This document shows, piece after piece, positions 36,301 through 44,996 of a stretch of DNA of 64,000 bases. Position 1 is the first letter of the stretch. Every line of letters begins with the position of its first letter. The DNA comes from a bacterium 1xD8-48 (GTDB lineage Bacteria; Bacillota; Clostridia; Lachnospirales; Lachnospiraceae), in NCBI GenBank assembly GCA_009917455.1, contig QZDS01000019.1, forward strand, positions 1-64,000, given 5' to 3'. The position numbers and the translations under genes are program-made. Below the pieces are notes generated by a model. That model made no database searches. It was not told where the DNA came from and worked only from the letters and a program-made list of their open reading frames with translations.

Positions 36301-39300
36301 TGCACTGAAAACGCCGGTGGGAGAAGGGCTTAAGGACACCGGTGCGGCTCCGCTCGCTAAGATGAATGAGTCCGGAAATATTACCTATCTTCTGTCGGAT
36401 ACGGAAAAAAGCGGCATTACGGCGTCGGATATTCTGAATTCTGCCGATAGTGTAAAGCGCTCCGTCACCGGCGGGCAGGCGGGGACGGATTTGGAGCTGC
36501 ATCTTACCGGGCTTAAGGCTAACACCGTCTATTATGTATATGCGGTGGGCACGGACACTGCGGGGAATGTGGGAGGGGTGGAGCAGGTCAGTTTTACCAC
36601 ATTGAAAACCGCCGTAGCGGGTACGGTTTCCATAGAAGGGAAAGCGGTATACGGGGAAACCCTGACGGCTTTGGCATCTGTGGGGACGGCCAATGCCGGC
36701 GCTGTTTCCTACCAGTGGTACCGTCAGGACGCCGCCGGGAACAGGACGCCGATTCCGGGGGCAAATTCCGTAAGCTATAGGCTGACGGCGGAGGATGTGG
36801 GCTGCAAAATCGGTGTGGAGGTGACGGCAGAGAACTGCTCCGGAAAGCTGGATGCGACAGCCGGGGATAAGGTGCAGAAGGCGGACTGCCCGGCGGTAAA
36901 CGCACCGGTAAATGGCCGGGTGAATGATGAGCCGGGGACTGACAGTTTTACCTTTACCGGAAAAAAAGATGTAGTTTATGAATACAGCCTTGACGGCGGA
37001 AGCACGTGGAAGGAGATGGAAAGCGCCGCTTTTTCTCCTGACGCGCAGGATAATACAAAGGTAACCGGAACTTTGGCAATCGGTAATTACGCCTATGAGG
37101 CAGGGCAGATTCAGGTGCGGGCGAAAGCGACGGAGAGTTTTCTTGCCAGCGGGGCAGTCAAAAACGACGCGGCCTTTACCGCTTATCTGGAGGGAAGCGC
37201 GGCTCTTACCGGGACGGCGAAATACGGGGAAACCCTGACGGCAGCGGTAACCGGGGCGCAGCCGGGCGTTCCCCTTGTCTACAGCTTTTACCGGGAAGGG
37301 GAAACAGCGCCTGTACAGACGGGAAGCGGCGCGGCTTATACTTTAAAGGAAGCGGATATCGGCAGAAAGATTTCTGTGAAGGTGACGGCGGCAGGTTATG
37401 AGGGCGCTTTGGAGGACGAAACGCCGGGCGCGGTGGCAAAAGCGGACGGACGGGAGATTCCCGGCAATGTGGCGGGCAGCTATATTACGGACGGGAAAAC
37501 CTATTCCTACACTGTGAACGCCGTTGCAGGCGCACAGTATCGGATGGACGACGGCCCCTGGCAGAATTCCAATGAGTTTACAGGCATAACGCCGGGCAAG
37601 ACCCATACCTTTTATGCAAGAATGCCGGAAACGGACTGCTATGAGGCGGGGAGCGCAAAAGGGACAGGGCAGATTGCCTTTCCTAAAATCACGCCTCCGG
37701 CTCCGGCGCTGCAGTACCGGATAGAGAAAAAGGAAAACGGAACCGTGACCGTGACGATTGAGGAAGCGGACGGAACGGAATACAGCTTTGATGGCGGAGC
37801 CAGCTGGTCGTCGGCGGAGGGAGCCAATGTAAAAGAGTTTTCGTCGGCGGATACCATAACCCTTGCCGTCCGTCGTCAGGCAACGGCAACTCACAACCAG
37901 TCTCCGGAAGCAAAGGCGGAGGTTAATCTGGCAAAAGGACAGCAAGCCGCGCCGGGGGATTTTCAGCTTATTTATGAGGCGGACGGAGAAAAGGGCTACT
38001 TTGTGACGATTCCCGCCACGGAAGGCTGCGAGTATAGCTTTGACGGGATAAACTGGCAGGATGATAATGTGGGATATGGCGCAGCGGGGGAAGTGGCGGC
38101 AGGCTACAAGCGGTATAAGGAAACCGGCGACAAAAATGCCGGCAGTGTGTCTTTTGCAACGACCGCGCTGCCCCGGTTCAGGGTAAAGACGCCCTCTGTC
38201 TATCCGGCGGGCGGAAGCTATGCGGGCGGAACCGCCCTTACGGTTACGATTACCTGTGAGACGGCAGGAACTGAGATTTACTATACAACAGACGGAAGTG
38301 AGCCTACAATGCTGTCCCAACGATATAGGGGGGAATTTGCGGTGGCAGTTCCGGCCATAGTGAAAGCCTTTGCCGTGAAAGCGGGTATGACGGACAGCCT
38401 GGCGGCCAGCGTAAGTTATACAAAGACGGGCAGTACGGGAGGCGGCACCGGCGATGGTACGGGAGATGGTTCCGGCTCTGGCGGCGGTTCGGAGGATGGT
38501 TCCGGCTCCGGCGGCGATAATGGGAGCGGTTCGGACAGCGGCGGCTCTGGAGGCAGCGGCAACAGCAGCGGTTCGGAGGGCGGAACGGGAAGCGGTTCCG
38601 GCAGCAGAGCAGACAATCCGGGAAATAAGGCCGGCAGCGGCTCCGGCAATCTCAAAAATGGCGCAGGCGCTTCTTTGGGGCGGCAGACAGCGAAAAACTC
38701 CGCCGGTTCGCATATTGCCGGGGGAGAAAAGGCCGGCAGCCGGGATTTATTTGGCAACAGTGCATTTCGCAGGCAGCCTTTTATAAAACCTGCGGATGGT
38801 ACGGCCCTGGTGACGAAAACTGGCTGGGAGATTATCAAATCGGAGGCCGAAGACGCTCCGGAGGGTGATTTGATAAACGTGGATATGAACGGGGAGGCGG
38901 TGGTTCCGGGTGAAGTACTGAACGTATTGAGCGGGCGGGATATTACCATTGCTTTTTACATGGGTAACGGCATGGTCTGGCGCGTAAACGGAAGGAGCTT
39001 TAAGGCGGATAAAATTGGCGATATTGATTTTTCGGCAGAGACGGAAGCCGGGAAAATACCGGAGGACTTAAGCACAGTACCCGGGAGCCTTTATCAGGAT
39101 TTGCGGGAAAAGCCAGGCAGCGCGGACGGAAGTATTTATCTGAAGCTGCTTCATCAGGGTGAATTTGGCTTTACGGCAGTGCTTTCCCTTGACGCAGGCA
39201 AGGAAAATGCCGGTCTGACTGCCGTTTTGACAGACTTGGGTCAGGGCGAAGAGGAACCGGAATTTGTCTGTGACGGCAGGATAATGGCGGACGGAACCGT

Positions 39301-39571
39301 GGAGCTTTTATTTACCAGAGGAGGAAATTACGTTGTTGTTGTGGGCGGTGTTTCAACGGATTCCGATTCCGGGAGCAGCGGGGAAGAGGGAAAGCAGCTT
39401 AAGAAAGATGGAAACGGCGGGGATGCCGGTTCTCCCGGCAACGGTTCTGCGGAGGTGAAAGGCCGAAACGGCCTTAAAACTTTCCTGGCTGTTCTGGCCG
39501 GAGGCAGCGTCCTGGTTCTTGCAGGCGGCATGACAGTAATCCGGAAGAAAAGAAGGGAAGAGGAAAAATAA
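33329..39571 (+). CDS. Giant secreted, membrane-anchored surface protein
   Basis: About 2080 residues. A signal peptide ends near residue 30 (AVLSVTMPGAVSYVRA). Next are Cys/His-rich repeats (CTHECGPDCFRIMVNC; CSHVHGENCGYAEA), a parallel beta-helix (about 265-517), more Cys-pair repeats (CKGCGLEE; CTVCGYQKGG), several Ig-like or bacterial-adhesin domains, a chitobiase-type C-terminal domain (EIYYTTDGSEPTM, near 1650), a Gly/Ser-rich linker (about 1700-1770) and a C-terminal helix with a basic tail (KTFLAVLAGGSVLVLAGGM, KKRREEEK). I see no LPXTG, so anchoring is probably by the helix itself. Start 33329 has GGAGG 10 nt upstream. It is likely an adhesin or glycan binder, possibly controlled by the divergent LytTR system. 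Confidence 0.85.
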   Translation: MKKTGKRLFALALAAVLSVTMPGAVSYVRAENEKEASDNETAADKSEASEESKGEENCRQVTGICVHHTEHTSDCGYREAQSCTHECGPDCFRIMVNCVHTHGPDCYMEITQTDGSGAENGEDASGGGDTPGEENTSGEEDGSGENNACGGGERRIVENCSHVCTKESGCIWQEAECSHVHGENCGYAEATECAYICEICVEEEDADKETENPDGDLNENPEENPDEENADGEEDFTVKETGSFNKLMTKSSEQTENSVAGVTADGVTEYYESIVDAWNAAQGKTAEIRILKDVDLERKELEINDAASNITLEMEDGVTLSGKCGGKRSFMNVLAGSLTMKSGRILNTNNLQGHGVDVKTGGRFILENGTIEMTGTDRGNVGIKVEDGTVIIRGGKVSAYSYALSPRRSKVTITGGEFTTSDEIGRAILTGSTDILIEGGYFKSVYAVDAGSGNIEIRGGIFEGSSGALFAQWSGGNYRISGGTFYGKSYTLKNDVSNGQVKAWLEEGCAYYDVDSNSILNPGTSWYLKGNVRVDICTHSFSDWEPDQTGSHVRTCKGCGLEEKEDCSYEYTDITGGSTSGKEGQHSAVCTVCGYQKGGEPHTFSEWALSGGSTYVRSCTACKREHRAEITRPFAGAEAAYGETGQQFSVQVTGAEAFFAWKRQGEDTVLSTESSFTLSDKPPVGNYVYECAVTLEGDSAPVDTFSFSLKVNPAGLEGGAVTVEEGDGIFYDGKEKEPDVTVTVNGKTLVRGTDYTVSYSGNVSVGEGTAVITGINNYAGTLSRTFSVRYFETDEAATAPKEWCNSAKITAPSGFTLSASLDGTFGAEIFYEKETGPDGADVTYYLKQDTTGYITGAKTVRVKVDITLPAVDGTGNGIKITDRDVWWQKLLTAVSFGYYKPQQVTVHAEDALSGIDKVYYYIDRKPGEKPLSADELRGLSAGVWTASDMTSFPLNEEGRYVIYAYAQDKAGNRSAYICSDGIVIDSTAPVLALKTPVGEGLKDTGAAPLAKMNESGNITYLLSDTEKSGITASDILNSADSVKRSVTGGQAGTDLELHLTGLKANTVYYVYAVGTDTAGNVGGVEQVSFTTLKTAVAGTVSIEGKAVYGETLTALASVGTANAGAVSYQWYRQDAAGNRTPIPGANSVSYRLTAEDVGCKIGVEVTAENCSGKLDATAGDKVQKADCPAVNAPVNGRVNDEPGTDSFTFTGKKDVVYEYSLDGGSTWKEMESAAFSPDAQDNTKVTGTLAIGNYAYEAGQIQVRAKATESFLASGAVKNDAAFTAYLEGSAALTGTAKYGETLTAAVTGAQPGVPLVYSFYREGETAPVQTGSGAAYTLKEADIGRKISVKVTAAGYEGALEDETPGAVAKADGREIPGNVAGSYITDGKTYSYTVNAVAGAQYRMDDGPWQNSNEFTGITPGKTHTFYARMPETDCYEAGSAKGTGQIAFPKITPPAPALQYRIEKKENGTVTVTIEEADGTEYSFDGGASWSSAEGANVKEFSSADTITLAVRRQATATHNQSPEAKAEVNLAKGQQAAPGDFQLIYEADGEKGYFVTIPATEGCEYSFDGINWQDDNVGYGAAGEVAAGYKRYKETGDKNAGSVSFATTALPRFRVKTPSVYPAGGSYAGGTALTVTITCETAGTEIYYTTDGSEPTMLSQRYRGEFAVAVPAIVKAFAVKAGMTDSLAASVSYTKTGSTGGGTGDGTGDGSGSGGGSEDGSGSGGDNGSGSDSGGSGGSGNSSGSEGGTGSGSGSRADNPGNKAGSGSGNLKNGAGASLGRQTAKNSAGSHIAGGEKAGSRDLFGNSAFRRQPFIKPADGTALVTKTGWEIIKSEAEDAPEGDLINVDMNGEAVVPGEVLNVLSGRDITIAFYMGNGMVWRVNGRSFKADKIGDIDFSAETEAGKIPEDLSTVPGSLYQDLREKPGSADGSIYLKLLHQGEFGFTAVLSLDAGKENAGLTAVLTDLGQGEEEPEFVCDGRIMADGTVELLFTRGGNYVVVVGGVSTDSDSGSSGEEGKQLKKDGNGGDAGSPGNGSAEVKGRNGLKTFLAVLAGGSVLVLAGGMTVIRKKRREEEK

Positions 39572-39587
39572 CAGATTAACAGGTAAA

Positions 39588-39617
39588 GGGCGCTGCTTTG
39601 GGACAGAGGCAGCGCCC
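39588..39617. terminator. Hairpin after the surface protein gene
   Basis: GGGCGCTGC (39588-39596) and GCAGCGCCC (39609-39617) form a perfect 9-bp GC-rich stem 17 bp after the stop codon. A U-tract is missing. It sits between convergent genes and probably ends both transcripts. Confidence 0.5.
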
Positions 39618-39636
39618 GTACTATTGACGATGAATA

Positions 39637-39944
39637 TCACAGGGCAATCCCGCATTCAAACGCCAGAACCATATACTTTTCCGTGTTGGAAAATCCGACC
39701 GTTTCCAAATCTCTCTTGTCCCACGTATCGGTGCTGAGATTGTCGGCGCCGAATAAAAACTGGATAAAGGGAATGTTCCGGTATTTTGAGACGGCCAGCA
39801 TGGAAGCGCATTCCATCTCAACGGTAAGGCAGCCGAAAAGGCGGAAACGCAGATTTCAGGAAAACCCGCTGCCTTTTTTGTGGTGTCGGAGGGATTAATC
39901 AGAGCCGGCTCTGTTATTTCTGTTCTCTGGAATACGGTTTTCAA
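39637..39944 (-). pseudogene. Nucleoside phosphorylase remnant with internal deletion
   Basis: The minus strand starts like a nucleoside phosphorylase (ITEPALINPSDTT, GFPEICVSAF) and then, in a different frame, continues with its C-terminal end (EMECASMLAVSKYRNIPFIQ, FGADNLSTDTWDKRDL, YMVLAFECGIAL, stop at 39637). EMECA is the conserved ribose-contacting segment of this family. About 150-200 central residues are missing, so it is non-functional. It lies next to the ADP-ribosylglycohydrolase operon. Confidence 0.75.
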
Positions 39945-40046
39945 CTTTATGTACCTCTCTTTCAGCGGTTTTACTGATTATAGCAAAGGCCGGTCTGGTT
40001 TACAATAAAATTCCCATGAAAATCCCATGTGAAAAAAGCATTTTGA

Positions 40047-40075
40047 TTGACGACATTTTGAAGAAAAGATATAAT
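40047..40075 (+). promoter_or_regulatory. Promoter of the ADP-ribosylglycohydrolase-PfkB-transporter operon
   Basis: TTGACG (40047-40052), 17 bp, TATAAT (40070-40075). The predicted start near 40082 leaves a ~75-nt leader with a small hairpin. Confidence 0.8.
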
Positions 40076-40107
40076 AGGATATGACATAATATTGAAACGT
40101 GACTATA

Positions 40108-40135
40108 AAAAGGAAGTGGATTGCTGCTTCCTTTT
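40108..40135 (+). other. Leader hairpin
   Basis: AAAAGGAAG and CTTCCTTTT pair over 9 bp in the 5' leader, 8 bp before the Shine-Dalgarno. The 3' arm ends in U4. It is a possible weak attenuator. Confidence 0.4.
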
Positions 40136-40156
40136 GTGCTTATCAGGAGAAAAATT

Positions 40157-42325
40157 ATGGCGGAGCTGAAAAAGGAATGGATTGAAAAAATTTATGCGGG
40201 CTGGCTGGCGAAAATCATAGGGATACGCCTTGGCGCGCCGGTCGAGGGGTGGACTTATGAGCAGATAAAAAGCGTTTACGGGAAGTGTCGGGATTATCCG
40301 GTGGACTATAAGCGTTTTGCGGCGGACGACGACAGCAACGGGCCGCTGTTCTTTCTGCGCGCGCTGGAAGAGAGTATGGCAAAAGGACGGGAAATGACGG
40401 CCGACGATGTGGGGGAGGCTTTGCTCAATTACGCGCCTTTTGAGCATGGGTTTTTCTGGTGGGGAGGCTATGGATGCTCCACGGAGCACACGGCCTACTT
40501 AAACCTTCGTCATGGCATTCCCGCGCCCCAAAGCGGGAGCCGTAAGCAGAACGGCAGCACCATGGCGGAGCAGATTGGCGGGCAGATTTTCATTGATACC
40601 TGGGGACTGGTCTGTCCGGGAAATCCAGGTCAGGCGGCGTCCTTTGCGGCGAAAGCGGCGAGCGTGACCCATGACGGCAACGGGATTTACGGGGGCGTTT
40701 TTATTGCCGCCTGCATCAGTGTGGCATTTGTGGAAAAAGATATCCGGGCAATTCTGGAAAAGGGGCTTTCCTGTATCCCGGCGGAAAGCGCTTACGCAAA
40801 ACTTGTCCGGGAGGTTATGGATTTCCATGAAAAACACCCGGACAACTGGGAGGACTGTTTTGCTTATATCCGCAGCTTTCACGGTTACGACAGATATCCC
40901 GGCGTCTGCCATATTCTGCCCAACACGGCGGTTATCGTTCTCGCGCTTTTGTACGGAAAGGGGGATTTTTCTGATACGCTGACGATTTGTAACCGGTGCG
41001 GCTGGGATACGGACTGCAACGTGGGGAACGTGGCCACGATTATGGGCGTGCGGGGAGGCCTTGAGGCCATAGAGGAAAAATGGCGGAAGCCTGTCAATGA
41101 TTTTCTGGTGTGTTCAGGCGTTGTGGGCTCCTTAAATATTCAGGATATTCCCTACGGCGCATGTTATATTGCAAAGCTGGCGTGGGCTCTTCGGGGAGAA
41201 ACGCTTCCTGAACCCTTCCGGGAAATCATAGAAAACCGGATTCATAGCTGCCACTTTGAGTTTCCCGGTTCCACCCATGCCATGGAGATGCGGCTTGAGC
41301 GCACGAACCCATCCTGCCCTGAAACGCCGGAGTTTGCGCTTTTAAACACGCCGGAGACTTCCCATACCGGGGAGAGATGCCTTAAGGCGCACGCTTATCC
41401 GGTCAGCCCGGGGGAGAGGGTCTGCCTTTATGTCAGAACCTGCCTCTTTCCTGAGGACTTTCACGACAGCCGCTACGACCCGGCTTTTTCGCCGCTTCTG
41501 TATCCGGGCCAGACGGTCTGCGGAAGCGTGATGCTGCCGGAGGAGGCGCCGGAGAGCAAGGCATATCTTTATGTGAGAAACGCCCGGACAAAGGAGCTTT
41601 ATCTGAGCGGGGAGTATATCACGGAAAAGGGAAAATGGTTTACGCTGCAATACTCTGTTCCGGCCATGGAGGGCGTACTGCTGGATGAAATGGGATTTGC
41701 CTTTGAAATCTGCGCCATGAGCGGGAACCGGGCAGGCTTTGACGTTTATGTTGACGATTTGTACGCGGCGGGAGGGCCGGACTATACGATTGACTTTGCA
41801 AAGGAAAAAGAGGAGGTATGGACTTCCGTCCATAAGGAAATCAGCCAGTTTACCCGTCTGAAAGGAAATCTCTTTCTGGAGGATGGAAATCTGCATTTAT
41901 CCTGCGCCGATTTCGGGGAAGCCTACACCGGACGGTATGACTGGCGGGACTACCGGGCGGAGTTTGCGCTGACGCCCCATGCCGGCGTGCAGCATTATGG
42001 CTGTATCCGGGTGCAGGGTGGCGTGAGGGGATACTTTGCAGGCTTTTCGGGGGATGAATTTGTCCTTATGAAGAATACCCGAAAGGGCCTGGTAAGGCTT
42101 GCCGGCGCGCCCTTTGTATGGGAAACGGGGAAGGAATACCGAATTGAAATCGGAGCGGAGAAAAACAGGATTAGCGCCCGGATGGGGGATATCTGTCTGG
42201 AAGTTGTTGACGGGGACGGGCCGTACCTGACAGGCTCCGCGGGAATTGCCGTGCGCGGCGGAAGCCATATAAGCTGCAGGGAAATCAGGATAAAGGCAGC
42301 GCAGGCGGCAGCAGGATCGAAATGA
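40157..42325 (+). CDS. ADP-ribosylglycohydrolase-family protein with C-terminal beta-sandwich
   Basis: About 722 residues. Residues 1-~390 have the ADP-ribosylglycohydrolase fold: KIYAGWLAKIIGIRLGAPVEGW at the start, metal-binding acidic cluster ADDDSNG (near Asp57-59) and the second metal motif CGWDTDCNVGNVATIMG (Asp284, Asp286). The rest looks like carbohydrate-binding or concanavalin-like beta domains (YVDDLYAAGG, FAGFSGDEFVLMK). Such metal-dependent enzymes cleave N-glycosidic bonds to ribose. The extra domains and the neighbouring kinase and transporter suggest a free glycoside or nucleoside-like substrate (inference). ATG 40157 has CAGGAGA 7 nt upstream. Confidence 0.82.
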   Translation: MAELKKEWIEKIYAGWLAKIIGIRLGAPVEGWTYEQIKSVYGKCRDYPVDYKRFAADDDSNGPLFFLRALEESMAKGREMTADDVGEALLNYAPFEHGFFWWGGYGCSTEHTAYLNLRHGIPAPQSGSRKQNGSTMAEQIGGQIFIDTWGLVCPGNPGQAASFAAKAASVTHDGNGIYGGVFIAACISVAFVEKDIRAILEKGLSCIPAESAYAKLVREVMDFHEKHPDNWEDCFAYIRSFHGYDRYPGVCHILPNTAVIVLALLYGKGDFSDTLTICNRCGWDTDCNVGNVATIMGVRGGLEAIEEKWRKPVNDFLVCSGVVGSLNIQDIPYGACYIAKLAWALRGETLPEPFREIIENRIHSCHFEFPGSTHAMEMRLERTNPSCPETPEFALLNTPETSHTGERCLKAHAYPVSPGERVCLYVRTCLFPEDFHDSRYDPAFSPLLYPGQTVCGSVMLPEEAPESKAYLYVRNARTKELYLSGEYITEKGKWFTLQYSVPAMEGVLLDEMGFAFEICAMSGNRAGFDVYVDDLYAAGGPDYTIDFAKEKEEVWTSVHKEISQFTRLKGNLFLEDGNLHLSCADFGEAYTGRYDWRDYRAEFALTPHAGVQHYGCIRVQGGVRGYFAGFSGDEFVLMKNTRKGLVRLAGAPFVWETGKEYRIEIGAEKNRISARMGDICLEVVDGDGPYLTGSAGIAVRGGSHISCREIRIKAAQAAAGSK

Positions 42326-42370
42326 AATCAAAACTGAAATGAAAGCGGAACCAAAACAGGAGGACAGACA

Positions 42371-43303
42371 GTGAAAATATTGAATTTTGGCTCGTTAAAT
42401 ATTGATTACGTGTACCGGGTAGCGCACATTCTGCAGCCCGGAGAAACTTTAAAAGCCGGGGAGATGGAGGTTTTTCCCGGAGGAAAGGGCTTAAACCAGT
42501 CCATAGCCGCCGCAAGGGCAGGGGCGGAGGTTTATCACGCCGGTATGGTGGGAGCGGAGGACGGAGGCTTTTTGCTGGACGTCTGCCGGGAAAACCATGT
42601 GAATACAGATTATATCCGGACAGCGGAGGGAAAGAGCGGACACACCATCATTCAGGTGGACGACAATGCCCAGAACAGCATTCTTCTCTACGGAGGCGGC
42701 AACCGGAAAATCACGGAGGATTTTATCAGAGAAGTGCTGGCCGGTTTTGGAAAAGGGGATATTCTGGTTTTGCAGAACGAGATTAATCTGTTGGATGTTG
42801 TCATTGACATGGCATATGAAAAGGGAATGAAGATAGTCTTAAATCCATCTCCCTTTGACGAGGGGCTTGACGGCTGCGATTTGTCAAAGGTATCGGTTTT
42901 TCTGGTAAACGAAATAGAGGCCGGGCTCCTCGCCGGCGGAAACGGTGAAGACAGGGAAGGAAGCGGAAAAGGATGCGAAAACGGAGAGGACGGCGCAAAG
43001 CTGGTTGACAAAATACTGAAAAAATATCCTGAGGCGCAGGCGGTGGTCACCATGGGGGCGCAGGGCGCCTTTTACGGACAGGGGAGCTTCCGGCATTTCC
43101 AGAGGAGCTTTCCGGTGAAAGCAGTGGACACCACGGCGGCAGGGGACACCTTTACCGGCTATTTTGTTTACGGCCTGATGAAAGGCGAAGCCATTGAAGT
43201 AATCATGAAAAGGGCGGCGATGGCGGCTGCTGTGGCCGTATCCCGGAAAGGGGCGGTTCCGTCCATCCCGAAGAGGGAAGAAATTAAAATGACAGGAGAA
43301 TAA
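42371..43303 (+). CDS. PfkB family sugar kinase (ribokinase-like)
   Basis: A 310-residue kinase. The N-terminal PfkB signature is FPGGKGLNQSIAAARAG, and the C-terminal signature DTTAAGDTFTGYF contains catalytic Asp259 in the anion-hole GD motif. The spacing and the LNIDYVYRV start resemble ribokinases more than fructokinases. The start is GTG, behind AGGAGG. It begins 45 bp after the ADP-ribosylglycohydrolase gene and ends 5 bp before the transporter. It probably phosphorylates the sugar released by the upstream hydrolase. A Gly/Glu-rich insert near residues 190-205 is unusual. Confidence 0.87.
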   Translation: MKILNFGSLNIDYVYRVAHILQPGETLKAGEMEVFPGGKGLNQSIAAARAGAEVYHAGMVGAEDGGFLLDVCRENHVNTDYIRTAEGKSGHTIIQVDDNAQNSILLYGGGNRKITEDFIREVLAGFGKGDILVLQNEINLLDVVIDMAYEKGMKIVLNPSPFDEGLDGCDLSKVSVFLVNEIEAGLLAGGNGEDREGSGKGCENGEDGAKLVDKILKKYPEAQAVVTMGAQGAFYGQGSFRHFQRSFPVKAVDTTAAGDTFTGYFVYGLMKGEAIEVIMKRAAMAAAVAVSRKGAVPSIPKREEIKMTGE

Positions 43304-43308
43304 AAGCA

Positions 43309-44832
43309 ATGCAGGATGAAAAAACAACCAAAAAGAATCTGATATTTTTTCCGCTGGGAACAATGGGGAGGGATGCGGTTTACAGTCTGATTAACAGCTA
43401 TCTGTTGACCTTCGTGCTGTTTACGCATTCCCTTAACGGGGCTCAGGTCGGGGCGATTACAGGAATTATGATTGCCGCCAGGGTGTTTGACGCCATAAAC
43501 GACCCTGTGATGGGAAATATCATAGAAAGGACCCGTTCCCGATTCGGCAAATTCAAGCCCTGGCTGGCGGCGGGTGGGGTGTCCACCACAGTGGTGATTT
43601 ATCTGCTTTTTAACGTAAGGCTTTCCGGTTGGCGGTTCGTGTGTTTTTTTGCGCTGATGTATTTTGCTTTCAGCATCACTTATACCATGAGCGATATTTC
43701 CTACTGGGGAATGATTCCGGCCCTTGGCTCGGACGCCGATGTGAGGAACCGGTTTACCGCCCGCACCACCCTGTTTGCGGGAATCGGCGGAACGCTGGCT
43801 GCTATCTTGATTCCCGTTTTTTCCGCGGGAACCTGGGCAATCGGCGGCAGTTCGGAGGCGGCATACGGAAGAATCGCACTGGTTATCGCCGTGATTGCGC
43901 CTCTTTTCATCATGTTTACGCTGTTTGGGGTGCGGGAGAACAGGGAGACGGGCAAAGCCGGCGAAGAGAGGGAAAAGTTTTCCTTTAAACAAATCTTTCA
44001 TACCATTGCCCGGAACGACCAGCTTGTGTGGGTGTCGGTTATTTTCCTGATTCAGCAGGTGGGGAACGGGCTGGTGATTGGCGGGATTGGTTCTGCTTAT
44101 ATTTATTTCACCTTCGGCTATAACGGCGGGCTGTATTCTCTGTTTAACACCGTGGGCATGTCGGCCACGGCGGTTCTGATGATTGTGTACCCGGCGGTTT
44201 CAAGGCGGATTCACAGGAAAAAGCTGATGGGCATTATGGCCGTGATATCCACTTTGGGGTATGCGCTGATGCTCCTTTCCTTGTTTGTTCCGGGCATCGG
44301 GATGGACAGGTTCTGGCTTCTGGTGGCCGGATACATGTTTTCCAACTTCGGACAGTACTGCTTCTACCTGATTATGATGATTTCCATTATGAATACGGTG
44401 GAGTACAACGAATACAAATTCGGAACAAGGGACGAGGGGATTATCACATCCCTCAGGCCGTTCATTACCAAAATGAGCTCCGCCCTGATAGTGGCCCTTA
44501 CCTCCGCGGTCTATCTTTTATTCGGGGTCACCGGCTATACCAACGCCATTTCCGGGCTGGAGCAGCAGTGCGCGCAGGGACTGATTTCGGAGGAGGAAAA
44601 ACTCACGGAAATATCCGAAGTGATTTTCGGCTCTGAAAAGGACGCGGCGGAAGGCGCTGCAAACAGCGTGGCGGAAAGGCACGGCGGCGTCACGGCGGGA
44701 CAAAGCGCCGGACTTCTGGCGGCCATGACGGTGGTTCCCTGTTTCCTCATGCTGTTGTCCTTCTGTTTATATAAGAAGAAATACAAACTGGACGAGGAGG
44801 AATATGACAGAATCTGCGCGAAGCTGCGTTAA
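43309..44832 (+). CDS. GPH family sugar:cation symporter (MelB-like)
   Basis: A 507-residue MFS transporter of the glycoside-pentoside-hexuronide group, with 12 predicted membrane segments. The conserved DPVMGNIIERTRSRFGKFKPWL loop near residues 64-85 carries the typical cation-site Asp, and SDISYWGMIPAL is present. Family members import glycosides with Na+ or H+. It starts 5 bp after the kinase gene, so uptake, cleavage and phosphorylation are encoded in one operon. A hydrophilic stretch near residues 430-460 precedes the last helix. The substrate is not predictable. Confidence 0.88.
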   Translation: MQDEKTTKKNLIFFPLGTMGRDAVYSLINSYLLTFVLFTHSLNGAQVGAITGIMIAARVFDAINDPVMGNIIERTRSRFGKFKPWLAAGGVSTTVVIYLLFNVRLSGWRFVCFFALMYFAFSITYTMSDISYWGMIPALGSDADVRNRFTARTTLFAGIGGTLAAILIPVFSAGTWAIGGSSEAAYGRIALVIAVIAPLFIMFTLFGVRENRETGKAGEEREKFSFKQIFHTIARNDQLVWVSVIFLIQQVGNGLVIGGIGSAYIYFTFGYNGGLYSLFNTVGMSATAVLMIVYPAVSRRIHRKKLMGIMAVISTLGYALMLLSLFVPGIGMDRFWLLVAGYMFSNFGQYCFYLIMMISIMNTVEYNEYKFGTRDEGIITSLRPFITKMSSALIVALTSAVYLLFGVTGYTNAISGLEQQCAQGLISEEEKLTEISEVIFGSEKDAAEGAANSVAERHGGVTAGQSAGLLAAMTVVPCFLMLLSFCLYKKKYKLDEEEYDRICAKLR

Positions 44833-44996
44833 AAATCAGAAGCTGTGGAGCGGGGTTTTGGCGCAGGCAGACGGAAAAGGCTTTGGATATAAAATTTATA
44901 CATCAAATATAGAATTTTCCGAATAGAGATAATTTTGCGGCTGTAGTAGAATGAGTGTAATCAATCAGACAGACTTATTTTTAACAGGAGGGCATC

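Noticed and set aside
37343-38713. 456-codon minus-strand frame within the surface protein gene
   Set aside because: Antisense shadow with a composition driven by the repetitive Gly/Ser and Ala-rich coding strand.
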